From the NCBI GenBank assembly GCA_003263845.1, contig JYJN01000116.1:1-63436 (forward strand): a stretch of DNA of 63,436 bases, given 5' to 3'. The stretch comes from Vibrio aestivus (lineage in GTDB: Bacteria; Pseudomonadota; Gammaproteobacteria; Enterobacterales; Vibrionaceae). The notes beneath the pieces were generated by a model. It was not told the DNA's origin. It did no database searches and saw only the letters and a list, made by a program, of their open reading frames with translations. The translations under genes were made by a program, and so were the position numbers. Positions 22,099 through 33,501 of this stretch are shown here, in pieces. The stretch's first letter is position 1. Every line of letters starts with the position of its first letter.

Positions 22099-23367
22099 GT
22101 GGCAAAAACAATCCAAGCTATTCGAGGCATGAACGACTGCCTTCCAACTCAGTCTCCACTTTGGCAGAAGCTAGAAAACGCGGTTAAGCAAGTTGTCAGT
22201 GCATACGGTTACAACGAAGTTCGTATGCCAATTGTTGAAGAAACTAACCTATTTAGCCGTGCAGTTGGTGAAGAAACTGACGTAGTTTCAAAAGAGATGT
22301 ACACCTTCGAAGATCGTAATGGTGATAGCCTTACGCTTCGTCCAGAAGGGACGGCAGGTTGTGTTCGTGCATGTATCCAAAACAGCCTAATAAACCGTGA
22401 CGAGCAGCGTCTATGGTACATGGGGCCAATGTTTCGTCACGAACGTCCTCAAAAAGGTCGTTACCGTCAGTTCCACCAGTGTGGTGTTGAGGTTTTTGGT
22501 CTTGATGGTCCTGACGTTGATGCCGAGCTAATCATGATGACTGCACGTCTATGGCGTGAACTAGGCATCGATAAGCATGTACGCCTTGAACTTAACTCAA
22601 TTGGTTCTTTAGACGACCGTGCTAGCTACCGTACAGCGTTGGTTGCTTTTCTTGAGCAGCACATTGATGTTTTGGATGACGACTGTAAGCGTCGTATGCA
22701 CACTAACCCGTTGCGTGTTTTGGATACAAAGAACCCAGACGTTCAGGCTATCTTAGGTGATGCTCCTCGTCTTTCTGAGTACCTAGGCGAAGAATCTAAG
22801 GCGCACTTTGCGGGTCTATGTGAACTTTTAGACGCTGCAGGTATCGAATACACAGTTAACGAACGCTTAGTTCGTGGTCTTGATTACTACAACCGTACTG
22901 TATTTGAGTGGATCACTGAAAGTTTAGGTTCACAAGGTACCGTATGCGGTGGTGGTCGTTACGATGGTCTAGTTGAACAGTTGGGTGGTAAAGACACTCC
23001 AGCTGTTGGTTTCGCAATGGGCCTAGAGCGTCTAGTTCTGATGCTAGAAACGTTAGAGCTAACAGAAGTTCGTCGCAGTGTTGATGTATACATGGTGACG
23101 GCGGGCGAAGGCACTATGATGGCGGGAATGAAGCTGGCTGAACAGCTGCGTGAACAAGTACCAGGTCTACGCGTAATGAGTCACTTTGGCGGCGGTAACT
23201 TTAAGAAGCAGTTCAAACGTGCTGACAAAGCAGGAGCCGCAGTTGCTCTTGTGCTAGGTGAGAATGAAGTGGCTGATGGTACTGTGGTATTAAAAGATCT
23301 TGTCGGTGGTACACAAGATACAGTAAGCCAAGCTGAAGTCGGTGCTAAGCTAGTTGGTTTAGTCTAA
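22099..23367 (+). CDS. hisS: Histidyl-tRNA synthetase
   Basis: 422 residues, GTG start ([20 protein letters not shown]). Class II motifs are clear: motif 2 [20 protein letters not shown], the HisRS-specific [13 protein letters not shown], and motif 3 [13 protein letters not shown]. The C-terminal anticodon domain is complete. Charges tRNA-His. Follows ispG as in E. coli. Confidence 0.99.
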   Translation: MAKTIQAIRGMNDCLPTQSPLWQKLENAVKQVVSAYGYNEVRMPIVEETNLFSRAVGEETDVVSKEMYTFEDRNGDSLTLRPEGTAGCVRACIQNSLINRDEQRLWYMGPMFRHERPQKGRYRQFHQCGVEVFGLDGPDVDAELIMMTARLWRELGIDKHVRLELNSIGSLDDRASYRTALVAFLEQHIDVLDDDCKRRMHTNPLRVLDTKNPDVQAILGDAPRLSEYLGEESKAHFAGLCELLDAAGIEYTVNERLVRGLDYYNRTVFEWITESLGSQGTVCGGGRYDGLVEQLGGKDTPAVGFAMGLERLVLMLETLELTEVRRSVDVYMVTAGEGTMMAGMKLAEQLREQVPGLRVMSHFGGGNFKKQFKRADKAGAAVALVLGENEVADGTVVLKDLVGGTQDTVSQAEVGAKLVGLV

Positions 23368-23467
23368 CTATCTGCTGAAACAACAGTAGCATTGAAAAAC
23401 ATCGGAATTTAAGAACATAACAAGTGGTGGCAAAGGTCACCGCTTTATTGATTTATGAGGACAGGAA

Positions 23468-24082
23468 GTGGAAGTCTACGATACTGAAGAACAACAGGTT
23501 GAAGCCATCAAAGATTGGTGGAAGGAAAATGGTAAAGCAGTCATCTTTGGTGCTGTTTTAGGTTTAGGCGGCCTACTAGGCTGGCGCTACTACCAAGATA
23601 CATTGACTGCTGGCCAAGAAGCAGCTTCAGAAGCTTACACTACTGCTGTTACTGCACTGCAAACACAAGGTGCATCGGCTGAAGAAACAGTGCAAAGCTT
23701 TATCGATTCCAACGCAGGCACTGAATACGCAACACTTGCAGCGCTTCAACTGGCTAAAGTACAGGTAGAAGCAGGTCATCTAGACGAAGCTGTTGCACAG
23801 CTTGAGTGGGCGAAAGGCAGCTCTAAAGATGAAGCTCTAAAGGCTTTGGTTTCATACCGTCTTGCGCGTCTTTACGCTGAACAAAACAGCTTCGATACTG
23901 CGTTAGCTGAGCTAGGTAGCATTACTGATAGTTCATGGTCTGGCCGAGTGGCTGAATTGCGTGGTGACATTTCATTGCGTAGTGGTGACAAAGACGCCGC
24001 TTACGTAGCATACACAGAAGCTCAGCAATCATCAGATGCTAGCCAAGCGTTGCAAATGAAGCTGGATGATCTAGCCAAGTAG
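23468..24082 (+). CDS. yfgM: Ancillary SecYEG translocon subunit YfgM
   Basis: 204 residues, GTG start behind AGGACAGGAA. Short cytoplasmic N-terminus (TEEQQVEAIKDWWKENGKAV), one TM at about 23-43 (IFGAVLGLGGLLGWRYYQ), then a periplasmic TPR-like domain. YfgM contacts SecYEG and PpiD and is thought to help hand over exported proteins. Placed between hisS and bamB as in E. coli. Confidence 0.95.
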   Translation: MEVYDTEEQQVEAIKDWWKENGKAVIFGAVLGLGGLLGWRYYQDTLTAGQEAASEAYTTAVTALQTQGASAEETVQSFIDSNAGTEYATLAALQLAKVQVEAGHLDEAVAQLEWAKGSSKDEALKALVSYRLARLYAEQNSFDTALAELGSITDSSWSGRVAELRGDISLRSGDKDAAYVAYTEAQQSSDASQALQMKLDDLAK

Positions 24083-24096
24083 AAGGGCAGTTGTTA

Positions 24097-25257
24097 ATGA
24101 AGAAGTTGTTTAACAAAGTTCTTGTTTCGGCGATGGCTATAGGTGTTCTTGCTGGCTGTGCCGGTGAAGAAGACACCATTATTATGGCTCCGCTGCCTGT
24201 AGTACAAAGCGAGTTCACCTCTGGAGAAAGCTGGAGCACCTCTATTGGCGATGGTGTTGGGCATTTCTTTTCAAATTTGTCCCCAGAATACGCCTATGGC
24301 AAAGTTTTTATCGCGAGCCGTGAAGGTGTCGTGAAAGCTCTTGAGCCGGATACAGGTAATACCATCTGGGAACTTAACCTAGGTGAAGAAGGCAATGCGC
24401 GTCTATCTGGCGGTATTTCATCAGCTTACGGTAAAATCTACCTCGGCAGTGAGAACGGCAAAGTCTTTGCGATTGATGAAGAGAGCGGTGAGCAGCTATG
24501 GGCAGCTAATGTAAATGGCGAAGTTCTAGCTGATCCGGTTGCTGATAGTAACTTAATCATGGTTCACACTAGTCGTGGCATGTTGATCGGTCTTAGCCAA
24601 GACAGCGGCGAAGAACGTTGGACAATCAATACAGAAGTACCTAATTTAACCCTTCGTGGTGACAGTACACCTGTTGCGGTATCGGGCGGTGTTTTCTGGG
24701 GAACGGCAAGTGGACGTCTTGCGGCAGCAATCGTTGATCGTGGTCAGCTCATTTGGCAACAACCGATTGGCACTCCACAAGGCGCAACTGAAATTGATCG
24801 TTTAGTTGATGTTGATGCATCTCCGATTGTGTTGGGCGGCAATTTATACATTGTTGGTATCAACGGTAATTTAACGTCTATCGACCTTCGTTCGGGTGAA
24901 GCTTCTTGGAAGCGTAAATATTCATCGGCAAAGGATATGGCGAGTGACGGTGGTCGTCTGTTTCTGATTACAGATAAAGATCATCTTGTTGCTGTTGATG
25001 CGCGTAGTGGCACTGAGCTGTGGACCAATAATCAGCTAGAGCACCGTTTATTGACAGCACCTGTCATCATTAACCGCTACATTGTGGTGGGTGATGCGGA
25101 AGGTTATCTGCACTGGATTGACCGCTCTACAGGCGAGTTTGTTGCTCAGCAGTTAGTAGACGATAGCGGCTTTGCTGTGGGTCCAGTTAGCCTAGATGAT
25201 GGTTACGTTGTGGTGACGCGTCAAGGCAGTGTAAAGAAACTGACGATCAATCAGTAA
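24097..25257 (+). CDS. bamB: Outer-membrane assembly lipoprotein BamB
   Basis: 386 residues from ATG 24097; a TTG two codons earlier is not used. Lipobox VLAGC puts the lipidated cysteine at residue 21. The rest is an eight-bladed beta-propeller with repeated PQQ-like motifs (SGEQLWAANVNGEV, SGEERWTINTEV, SGEASWKRKYSS, SGTELWTNNQLEH). It supports the BAM complex in inserting beta-barrels. Followed by a terminator. Confidence 0.97.
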   Translation: MKKLFNKVLVSAMAIGVLAGCAGEEDTIIMAPLPVVQSEFTSGESWSTSIGDGVGHFFSNLSPEYAYGKVFIASREGVVKALEPDTGNTIWELNLGEEGNARLSGGISSAYGKIYLGSENGKVFAIDEESGEQLWAANVNGEVLADPVADSNLIMVHTSRGMLIGLSQDSGEERWTINTEVPNLTLRGDSTPVAVSGGVFWGTASGRLAAAIVDRGQLIWQQPIGTPQGATEIDRLVDVDASPIVLGGNLYIVGINGNLTSIDLRSGEASWKRKYSSAKDMASDGGRLFLITDKDHLVAVDARSGTELWTNNQLEHRLLTAPVIINRYIVVGDAEGYLHWIDRSTGEFVAQQLVDDSGFAVGPVSLDDGYVVVTRQGSVKKLTINQ

Positions 25258-25278
25258 TAACGTGATATAATTCACATT

Positions 25279-25312
25279 CGGCTCCTGGCTGGTAACAGCT
25301 AGGAGCCGTTTT
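25279..25312 (+). terminator. Terminator after bamB
   Basis: CGGCTCCT pairs with AGGAGCCG, followed by TTTT. Confidence 0.82.
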
Positions 25313-25432
25313 ATTGTATAGAATTTAATCGTGTGGTTATAGGTAACTACTGTCTCAAAGTAATGTTTGAACGTTATGTTTAGCCATTAGTTAACCTATA
25401 ACTACATAAGAAAGAACACATTAGAGGTTGTT

Positions 25433-26917
25433 ATGGTACCTGTTGTTGCTCTTGTAGGGCGTCCTAACGTAGGTAAGTCTACGCTATTTAACCGACTCAC
25501 TCGCACCCGTGATGCTTTGGTTGCGGACTTCCCTGGTTTAACGCGTGACCGTAAATATGGCCAAGCTAAGCTTGGTGAACATGAATTCATTGTGATTGAT
25601 ACCGGTGGTATCGATGGCACAGAAGAAGGTGTAGAAACCAAGATGGCAGAGCAGTCTTTGGCTGCTATTGATGAAGCCGATGTTGTGCTGTTTATGGTTG
25701 ATGGCCGTGCAGGTCTGACACCTTCAGATATCGCTATCTCTAATCACCTTCGTAAAATTGAAAAACCATCAATGCTTGTTGTGAACAAAGTAGATGGTAT
25801 TGATGCAGATGCTGCGTCTGCTGATTTCTGGCAGTTGGGCGTAGAGAACATGTACCAAATCGCAGCCGCTCATGGCCGTGGCGTAAGTGCATTGATTGAC
25901 CGCGCGCTTAATCCGTTTGCAGAGCAGATGATTGAAGACGCAAAAGGTGAGATTGAAGATCTTACTGAGTTCGTTGACGAAGACGAAGAGAAGCTAGATT
26001 ACACTGAAGAAGAAGCGGAAGAAGAGTTTAAGCGCCTTCAAGATCAGCCAATCAAGTTGGCAATCATTGGTCGACCAAACGTAGGTAAATCGACGCTGAC
26101 TAACCGTATTTTAGGTGAAGAGCGTGTGGTTGTTTACGATATGCCGGGTACAACTCGTGATTCTATTTACATCCCGATGCAACGTGACGAACGTGAATAT
26201 GTTCTTATCGATACAGCGGGTGTTCGTCGCCGTAAACGTATTAATGAAACTGTAGAGAAGTTCTCGGTAGTTAAAACGCTAAAAGCGGTTGAAGATGCGA
26301 ACGTTGTGCTATTGGTTATCGATGCACGCGAGAATATCTCTGATCAAGATTTAAGCCTACTGGGTTTTGCGCTTAACGCTGGCCGTTCCATCGTTATCGC
26401 AGTAAACAAGTGGGATGGTCTGGACACTGACGTGAAAGAGCACGTTAAGAAAGAACTAGATCGCCGTTTAGGCTTCGTGGATTTTGCGCGTATTCACTTT
26501 ATTTCTGCGCTACACGGCACAGGTGTAGGCCACCTATTTGAATCAGTTCAAGAAGCTTACAAGTCTGCGACAACTCGTGTAGGTACATCGGTACTGACTC
26601 GTATCATGAAGATGGCTACAGATGATCACCAGCCGCCGATGGTTCGTGGACGCCGTGTGAAGCTGAAATACGCACACGCTGGGGGCTATAACCCACCTAT
26701 CGTTGTTGTTCACGGAAACATGGTGAATGAGCTGCCTGATTCGTACAAGCGCTACTTGATGAACTACTATCGTAAATCACTAGAGATCATGGGCACACCA
26801 ATTCGTATCCAGTTCCAAAGCAGTGATAACCCATTTGAGGGTAAGACAAATAAAATGACGCTTTCTCAAGAGAGAAAACGTAAGCGCCTGATGACTATGA
26901 TGAAGGGCCGCAAATAA
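25433..26917 (+). CDS. der: Ribosome-assembly GTPase Der (EngA)
   Basis: 494 residues with two tandem GTPase domains: G1 motif [14 protein letters not shown] near residue 9 and [14 protein letters not shown] near 217. DTGGI and DTAGVRRR serve as G3; NKVD and NKWD as G4. The acidic linker ([20 protein letters not shown]) and the C-terminal KH-like domain are present. Essential for 50S subunit maturation. Confidence 0.98.
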   Translation: MVPVVALVGRPNVGKSTLFNRLTRTRDALVADFPGLTRDRKYGQAKLGEHEFIVIDTGGIDGTEEGVETKMAEQSLAAIDEADVVLFMVDGRAGLTPSDIAISNHLRKIEKPSMLVVNKVDGIDADAASADFWQLGVENMYQIAAAHGRGVSALIDRALNPFAEQMIEDAKGEIEDLTEFVDEDEEKLDYTEEEAEEEFKRLQDQPIKLAIIGRPNVGKSTLTNRILGEERVVVYDMPGTTRDSIYIPMQRDEREYVLIDTAGVRRRKRINETVEKFSVVKTLKAVEDANVVLLVIDARENISDQDLSLLGFALNAGRSIVIAVNKWDGLDTDVKEHVKKELDRRLGFVDFARIHFISALHGTGVGHLFESVQEAYKSATTRVGTSVLTRIMKMATDDHQPPMVRGRRVKLKYAHAGGYNPPIVVVHGNMVNELPDSYKRYLMNYYRKSLEIMGTPIRIQFQSSDNPFEGKTNKMTLSQERKRKRLMTMMKGRK

Positions 26918-26925
26918 TAATCCTG

Positions 26926-26953
26926 AAAGCCCAAGCAATTGCTTGGGCTTTTT
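26926..26953 (+). terminator. Terminator after der
   Basis: AAAGCCCAAGCAATTGCTTGGGCTTTTT in two halves: AAAGCCCAAGC and GCTTGGGCTTT pair around AATT, followed by T residues. Confidence 0.9.
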
Positions 26954-26983
26954 ACATCTAGATTTAAATGAAATCGTACCGTT

Positions 26984-27903
26984 ATGAATACCACTTCAAC
27001 TTCTCTAGCTTCAACACAAGTAACTTCAACACAAGTCACCCCAACCAAAGTCACTTTTTGCCAACAGGTTTGGCAGTTAGACTCAAGCGTCCAACTCATT
27101 GATCATGCAGACGATAAAACCTACCTAGTTACCGAGGTTACCCCTTTTCATCCAGTAAGCCATATATGGCCAGACCATCCTGCAGATAAAGGGCAAATTA
27201 TCATTGATGGGACTTCTCATGAAGTTTTCGACTGCCTAGTCGGCACTGTCGAGGAAGCTACAGGCAGACTTTATGTTGATCAACAGATTCCCGTAAAACG
27301 AGATACTCAAGGGTGGCTGTTTGTTGTTGTGCATGTGTTGGACGGATGCGTCACTCCTGAAAATAACTTGGTAAGTTTGCAGGTCGATAAAGATCATCAG
27401 CAAGCATTGAGCCGCGGGCACAGCGCTGGGCATTTAGCTTACTTAGCGCTCAATAAAGTACTCACTGAAAGCTACTGGCGTAAAGAAGCCGACCGCAAAG
27501 ACCCTCACGGTAATTATGATTTCAACAGTTACGCACAGGAAACCAGTTTTGTTACCGAGGACCGTTGTGTTGACCATTACAGGTTGGTAAGACGCTACGT
27601 AAGCGTGGACTGAACAGCGCGCAATTGATAGAAGATATTGCCGAAGTCGAACAGAAGGTGAATGCTGTTTTACAGATTTGGTTGAGTAAGGAAGTGGATA
27701 TCACTATGCGTTTAGAAGGTGACAAGTTGACGGACTCACGTTACTGGGGATGCGATCTGGGTGAAGATCACTATGCGGAAATTCCTTGTGGCGGGACTCA
27801 TATTGAAAATACCAAAGAAATTAGCGGGTTACGTGTATCACTTCGTCAATTAGATGGGCAAAACATTGAAATGCACACAGTTGTAAATGGAAATACACAG
27901 TAA
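26984..27903 (+). CDS. AlaX-like alanyl-tRNA editing hydrolase, apparent 1-nt frameshift
   Basis: Stand-alone editing-domain homologue of AlaRS, expected to deacylate mischarged Ser/Gly-tRNA-Ala. Zinc-site halves are both present but in different frames: HSAGH (about residues 146-150) and CGGTHIENTKEI near the C-terminus. At 27586-27587 GG should be GGG, giving DHYRLGKTLRKRGLNSAQLI and a protein of about 306 residues. The N-terminus contains a short low-complexity stretch (STQVTSTQVTPTKVTF), so the exact start is uncertain. It is an insertion relative to the E. coli der-yfgJ order. Confidence 0.85.
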
Positions 27904-28249
27904 ATTGATCGATTTATATATCGCTAAAAACTTGGATTTCAGTACGACATTAAAGATTTAATGTCTGTTTAAAATTCAAAAACAGCATATGTAACTTATG
28001 CTTTCGGTGTGTGGTTATATAAATATTCTTTTTGGGGCAGATCGCTGATCAGTTTGGATAAAGCCGATGATCGTATTTCGATCATTGTTGGTCTAAATCG
28101 AGTTTTGAAGGATCTATAGTATAAGCATCATCCAATGTACTAACTGAGTGTTAGCGCAGGATTTGACGAAACTTAACTGTGATAAAGATCAAAGTTTGGC
28201 TTTGATGGCACGGTAAACTACTGATGAGTAAAAATAGATAGGTAAGACG
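27904..28249. other. 346-bp gene-free region between the AlaX gene and yfgJ
   Basis: No supportable frame on either strand. It contains a perfect hairpin, ATGATCG and CGATCAT around TATTT (28067-28085), without a clear T tract. The minus-strand frame at 28189-28398 is a shadow of yfgJ. Confidence 0.6.
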
Positions 28250-28475
28250 ATGAGCGAGAATATCTGCCTAAGTGTGATAAAGAGCTGGAATGGGATGGAG
28301 CCTACTTTTGCCAACCATGTGACAGCCATTATAAAAAGATAGGCTATTGCCAGAGTGTGATAAAGAACTTGAGAAGCTACAAGCTTGCGGTGCTGCAAGC
28401 TACTTTTGTAATCACTGTAACGAGCTTAAGTCGAAATCTCGTGTGAGATTTGAGTTTGTTGCGATTCAAGCCTAA
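28250..28475 (+). CDS. yfgJ: YfgJ-like double zinc-ribbon protein, two apparent 1-nt deletions
   Basis: No long frame exists here, but restoring one C at 28267-28268 and one C at 28350-28351 (CC to CCC in both) gives a continuous 75-residue protein. It starts MSENICPKCDKELEWDG and ends RVRFEFVAIQA. It has four CxxC knuckles (CPKC, CQPC, CPEC, CNHC), i.e. two zinc ribbons. The phrase KLQACGAASYFCNHCNELKS matches E. coli YfgJ (KACGAVDYFC, then KKRVEFV). The place between der and xseA is also that of yfgJ. Function unknown. A genuine pseudogene cannot be excluded. Confidence 0.8.
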
Positions 28476-28525
28476 CGGCTTAACTAATAGTAAGTCTCTG
28501 TGTCAGCTAAAGTCGCTTTGCAGGT

Positions 28526-29856
28526 TTAATTGACGGTTGAGCGCACTACACCATTTGCTAAACGGGTGATCAGTTGATCGCCCGTTTTTACTTTGTCTGC
28601 GCTATCAATTACCTGACCGTCTTGAGTTTGGGTGATGGAGTAACCGCGTTTAAGTGTGGCAAGAGGGCTCACTGTTTCAAGTTTCTCTGCCGCTAAAGAC
28701 AGTTGATGCCTTGTAGTGAGTAACTTTCTGTCCATTGCATCGAGCAGCTTTTGATGACTGTTGGTCAAAAGAAGCCTCTGCTCAGCGAGTTTTTTGCTCG
28801 GTGACGACAGTTGGATCTTATGTTCTGCACGCGATATGGCTTGCTGTTGATTAGCAATGTAACGAACCATCGACTGCTTTAGCCGATTATCGAGGTCATC
28901 CAGTCTTTGGCTTTGACGTTGTAGTTGGTAATTCGGATGCTGTTTATCAAGCTGGTGAGAAAGCTTAGTAACAAGGGCGTTCTGATGGGCGAGATAATGA
29001 CGGATTCCATTGTGCAATTTTTGAATCATTCCAGTCAGTGCTTGTGCCTTATGACTGTTATCTCGCTAACCAGTTCTGCTGCTGCGGATGGTGTCGGAGC
29101 ACGCATATCGGCAACAAAATCAGCAATGGTGACATCAACCTCGTGACCAACAGCGCTAATTATCGGAATTTGGCTTGCTGCAATAGTCCGAGCAACAATC
29201 TCGTTGTTGAAGCACCAAAGATCTTCCAAAGAGCCACCGCCACGACCAACGATTAACACATCACATTCATTACGGCTGTTGGCACAACCAATCGCTTGAG
29301 CAATTTGAATCGATGCTTCTTCTCCCTGCACCATAGTCGGGTAGATCACCACAGGTAAGCTAGGGTCACGTCTTTTAAGTACGTCAAGAATATCAAACAG
29401 GGCCGCCCCTGTTTTTGAGGTAATGATACCAACACGTTTTGGATGTTCAGGCAGAGGTTTCTTGGCGGTTTGGGCAAATAGCCCTTCGCCAGCCAGCTTC
29501 ATCTTTAGCTCTTCGAACTGCTGCTGTAAGCGTCCGTCACCTTCTGGCTGCATACTTTCAATGATTAATTGATAATCACCACGGGGTTCGTATAGCGATA
29601 GACGTGCCTTAACGAGAACTTGATTACCATTTTGAGGCTTGAAGTTAACTCGGCGGTTGTTACCTCGAAACATCGCACACTTTACTTGAGCACGAGAGTC
29701 TTTAAGAGTGAGATACCAGTGGCCGGAAACAGGCGCAGAGAAATTAGAGATTTCACCAATCAACCAAACAATGCCCATCTCATTTTCGAGCAGTAATCGA
29801 ACTTCGGAATTTAAACGAGAGACGGTAAAGATGTTTTGATTGGTCAGAGAAGACAC
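28526..29856 (-). CDS. xseA: Exonuclease VII large subunit, apparent 1-nt frameshift
   Basis: With XseB, degrades single-stranded DNA. GTG start at 29856 chosen because the protein then begins [20 protein letters not shown], matching family N-termini; the open frame further upstream is unrelated. OB-fold ([20 protein letters not shown]), then the catalytic region ([52 protein letters not shown]). The frame breaks near 29061: one added T on the plus strand (A on the coding strand) turns [17 protein letters not shown] into [20 protein letters not shown], joining the long coiled-coil C-terminal part. Corrected length is about 443. Divergent from guaB. Confidence 0.92.
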
Positions 29857-29967
29857 AGCTAATCTCGTGGGCGTGAGTATGGAAATTAGCGGCAATATAA
29901 TACATAGCAAGGGGGTAATTGCAAATAAAAAATAGAAAAATGTGTAGCCAAGCGATTTCGTTAGCCG

Positions 29968-29973
29968 TATAAT
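29968..29973 (+). promoter_or_regulatory. Possible -10 element for guaB
   Basis: TATAAT lies 116 bp upstream of guaB in the xseA-guaB divergent region. No convincing -35 is seen. GCGAAACGAT at 30034-30043 loosely resembles a PurR half-site. Confidence 0.35.
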
Positions 29974-30089
29974 CCGTCCGCAATATCTAATCCAAATGCA
30001 GTTCAATTTCGGTTAATTGACTGCCCTCATTATGCGAAACGATGAGATTGGATTGTTCTTTCTACCCCTCTAATTGTGAGATATTGCAA

Positions 30090-31546
<1,457 letters not shown>

Positions 31547-31691
31547 GCTAATTTCCCTTTAGAAAAATAAGCTTAACGGAAACGTTTGCTTTTTTGCTTG
31601 AAGCATTGATGAGAGGCGAGTAAACTCGCCTCGTTTTCATAACCTATAACCCAGTTTTTGATAACTGAGGTTAACGATAAGACTGCTCAAA

Positions 31692-33244
31692 ATGACTAAA
31701 AATATTCATGACCAACGTATCCTGATCCTGGACTTCGGTTCTCAGTACACTCAGCTAGTTGCTCGTCGCGTTCGTGAGATCGGCGTCTACTGTGAACTAT
31801 GGAGCTGGGATGTTGAAGAGTCGGACATTCGTGAATTCAATCCAGATGGCATCATCCTATCTGGTGGCCCAGAGAGTGTAACGGAAGACAACTCTCCACG
31901 TGCTCCGCAATACGTATTTGACTCTGGTGTTCCTGTTTTAGGTGTGTGTTACGGCATGCAAACTATGGCAGAGCAGCTAGGTGGTAAAGTAGCAGGTTCG
32001 AATGAACGCGAATTTGGCTACGCGCAAGTTAAAGTATCTGGTGAATCAGCGCTGTTTAAAGATCTTGAAGCAACTCAAGATGTTTGGATGAGCCACGGCG
32101 ACAAAGTTGTCGAGATCCCAGCAGACTTCGTTAAAGTTGGCGAAACGGACACATGTCCATACGCTGCAATGGCTAACGAAGAGAAGAAATACTACGGTGT
32201 TCAGTTCCACCCAGAAGTAACGCACACTAAACAAGGTCTACAAATGCTAGAGAACTTTGTTCTTGGCGTATGTGGTTGTGAGCGTTTGTGGACATCGGAA
32301 TCTATTATTGAAGATGCTGTTGCTCGCATTAAAGAACAAGTCGGTGACGACGAAGTTATCCTTGGCCTATCTGGTGGTGTTGATTCATCTGTTGTTGCCA
32401 TGCTTGCTCACCGCGCAATCGGCGACAAACTAACCTGTGTATTCGTTGATAATGGTCTACTTCGTTTGAACGAAGCTGAACAAGTGATGGATATGTTTGG
32501 CAACAAGTTTGGCTTGAACATTGTTCATGTCAATGCTGAAGATCGTTTCCTTGATGCGCTTAAAGGCGAGAGCGATCCAGAAGCGAAGCGTAAGATTATT
32601 GGCCATGTATTTGTAGATATCTTTGATGAAGAGTCTAAGAAGCTTTCAAATGCTAAATGGCTAGCTCAAGGCACTATCTACCCAGACGTTATCGAATCTG
32701 CAGCTTCTAAGACTGGTAAAGCACACGTAATCAATCTCACCACAACGTTGGTGGCCTTCCAGACGATATGGAAATGGGCCTAGTAGAGCCTCTACGTGAG
32801 CTATTTAAAGATGAAGTACGTAAGATTGGTCTCGAGCTTGGTCTTCCATACAACATGCTTTACCGCCACCCATTCCCAGGTCCTGGCCTAGGTGTTCGTG
32901 TTCTTGGCGAAATCAAGAAAGAGTACTGTGATTTGCTACGCCGTGCTGATGCTATCTTCATTGAAGAGCTACACAACGCAGACCTTTACCACAAAGTATC
33001 TCAAGCGTTCACTGTATTCCTACCAGTTCGTTCTGTAGGCGTAATGGGTGATGGCCGTAAATACGATTGGGTTGTGTCTCTACGTGCCGTAGAAACTATC
33101 GACTTTATGACTGCTCACTGGGCACATTTACCATATGACTTCCTAGGTAAGGTGTCTAACCGTATCATCAACGAAGTCGACGGTATTTCACGTGTGGTTT
33201 ACGATATTTCTGGTAAGCCGCCAGCAACAATTGAATGGGAATAA
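31692..33244 (+). CDS. guaA: GMP synthase (glutamine-hydrolysing), apparent 1-nt frameshift
   Basis: Converts XMP to GMP. The glutamine amidotransferase domain has Cys86 in [16 protein letters not shown] and the His/Glu pair in FHPEVTHT. The ATP pyrophosphatase P-loop [14 protein letters not shown] is near residue 226. At 32733-32734 AA should be AAA, which restores [20 protein letters not shown] and the dimerisation domain ending [13 protein letters not shown]. Corrected length is 517. Forms the guaBA pair, though 145 bp separate the two genes. A strong terminator follows. Confidence 0.95.
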
Positions 33245-33274
33245 TCTCATTTATATTAAATTGTTAGCATAATG

Positions 33275-33310
33275 AAAGGCCGCAAACATTGTTTGCGGCC
33301 TTTTGTTTTT
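33275..33310 (+). terminator. Terminator after guaA
   Basis: AAAGGCCGCAAAC and GTTTGCGGCCTTT form a long stem followed by T-rich sequence. Confidence 0.92.
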
Positions 33311-33501
33311 CTGCGATGTTTAATTTAGTCGTTGAATCTGCGGAGCATCGCAATGTTGTATTAGCAACAAATGATAAACCAGTTGGTGTATGGCCAATTC
33401 CACTCGCATAACTCACTATCTTGACCAAAATTCCCTACCTTGTTTTTCCTGCGCTACCTACTCTCATTGCATCCAATCAAACGTGAAACAAGGAAGACAA
33501 A

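Noticed and set aside
28189..28398. 69-aa minus-strand frame
   Set aside because: Antisense to the reconstructed yfgJ, whose CxxC pattern is far more convincing.
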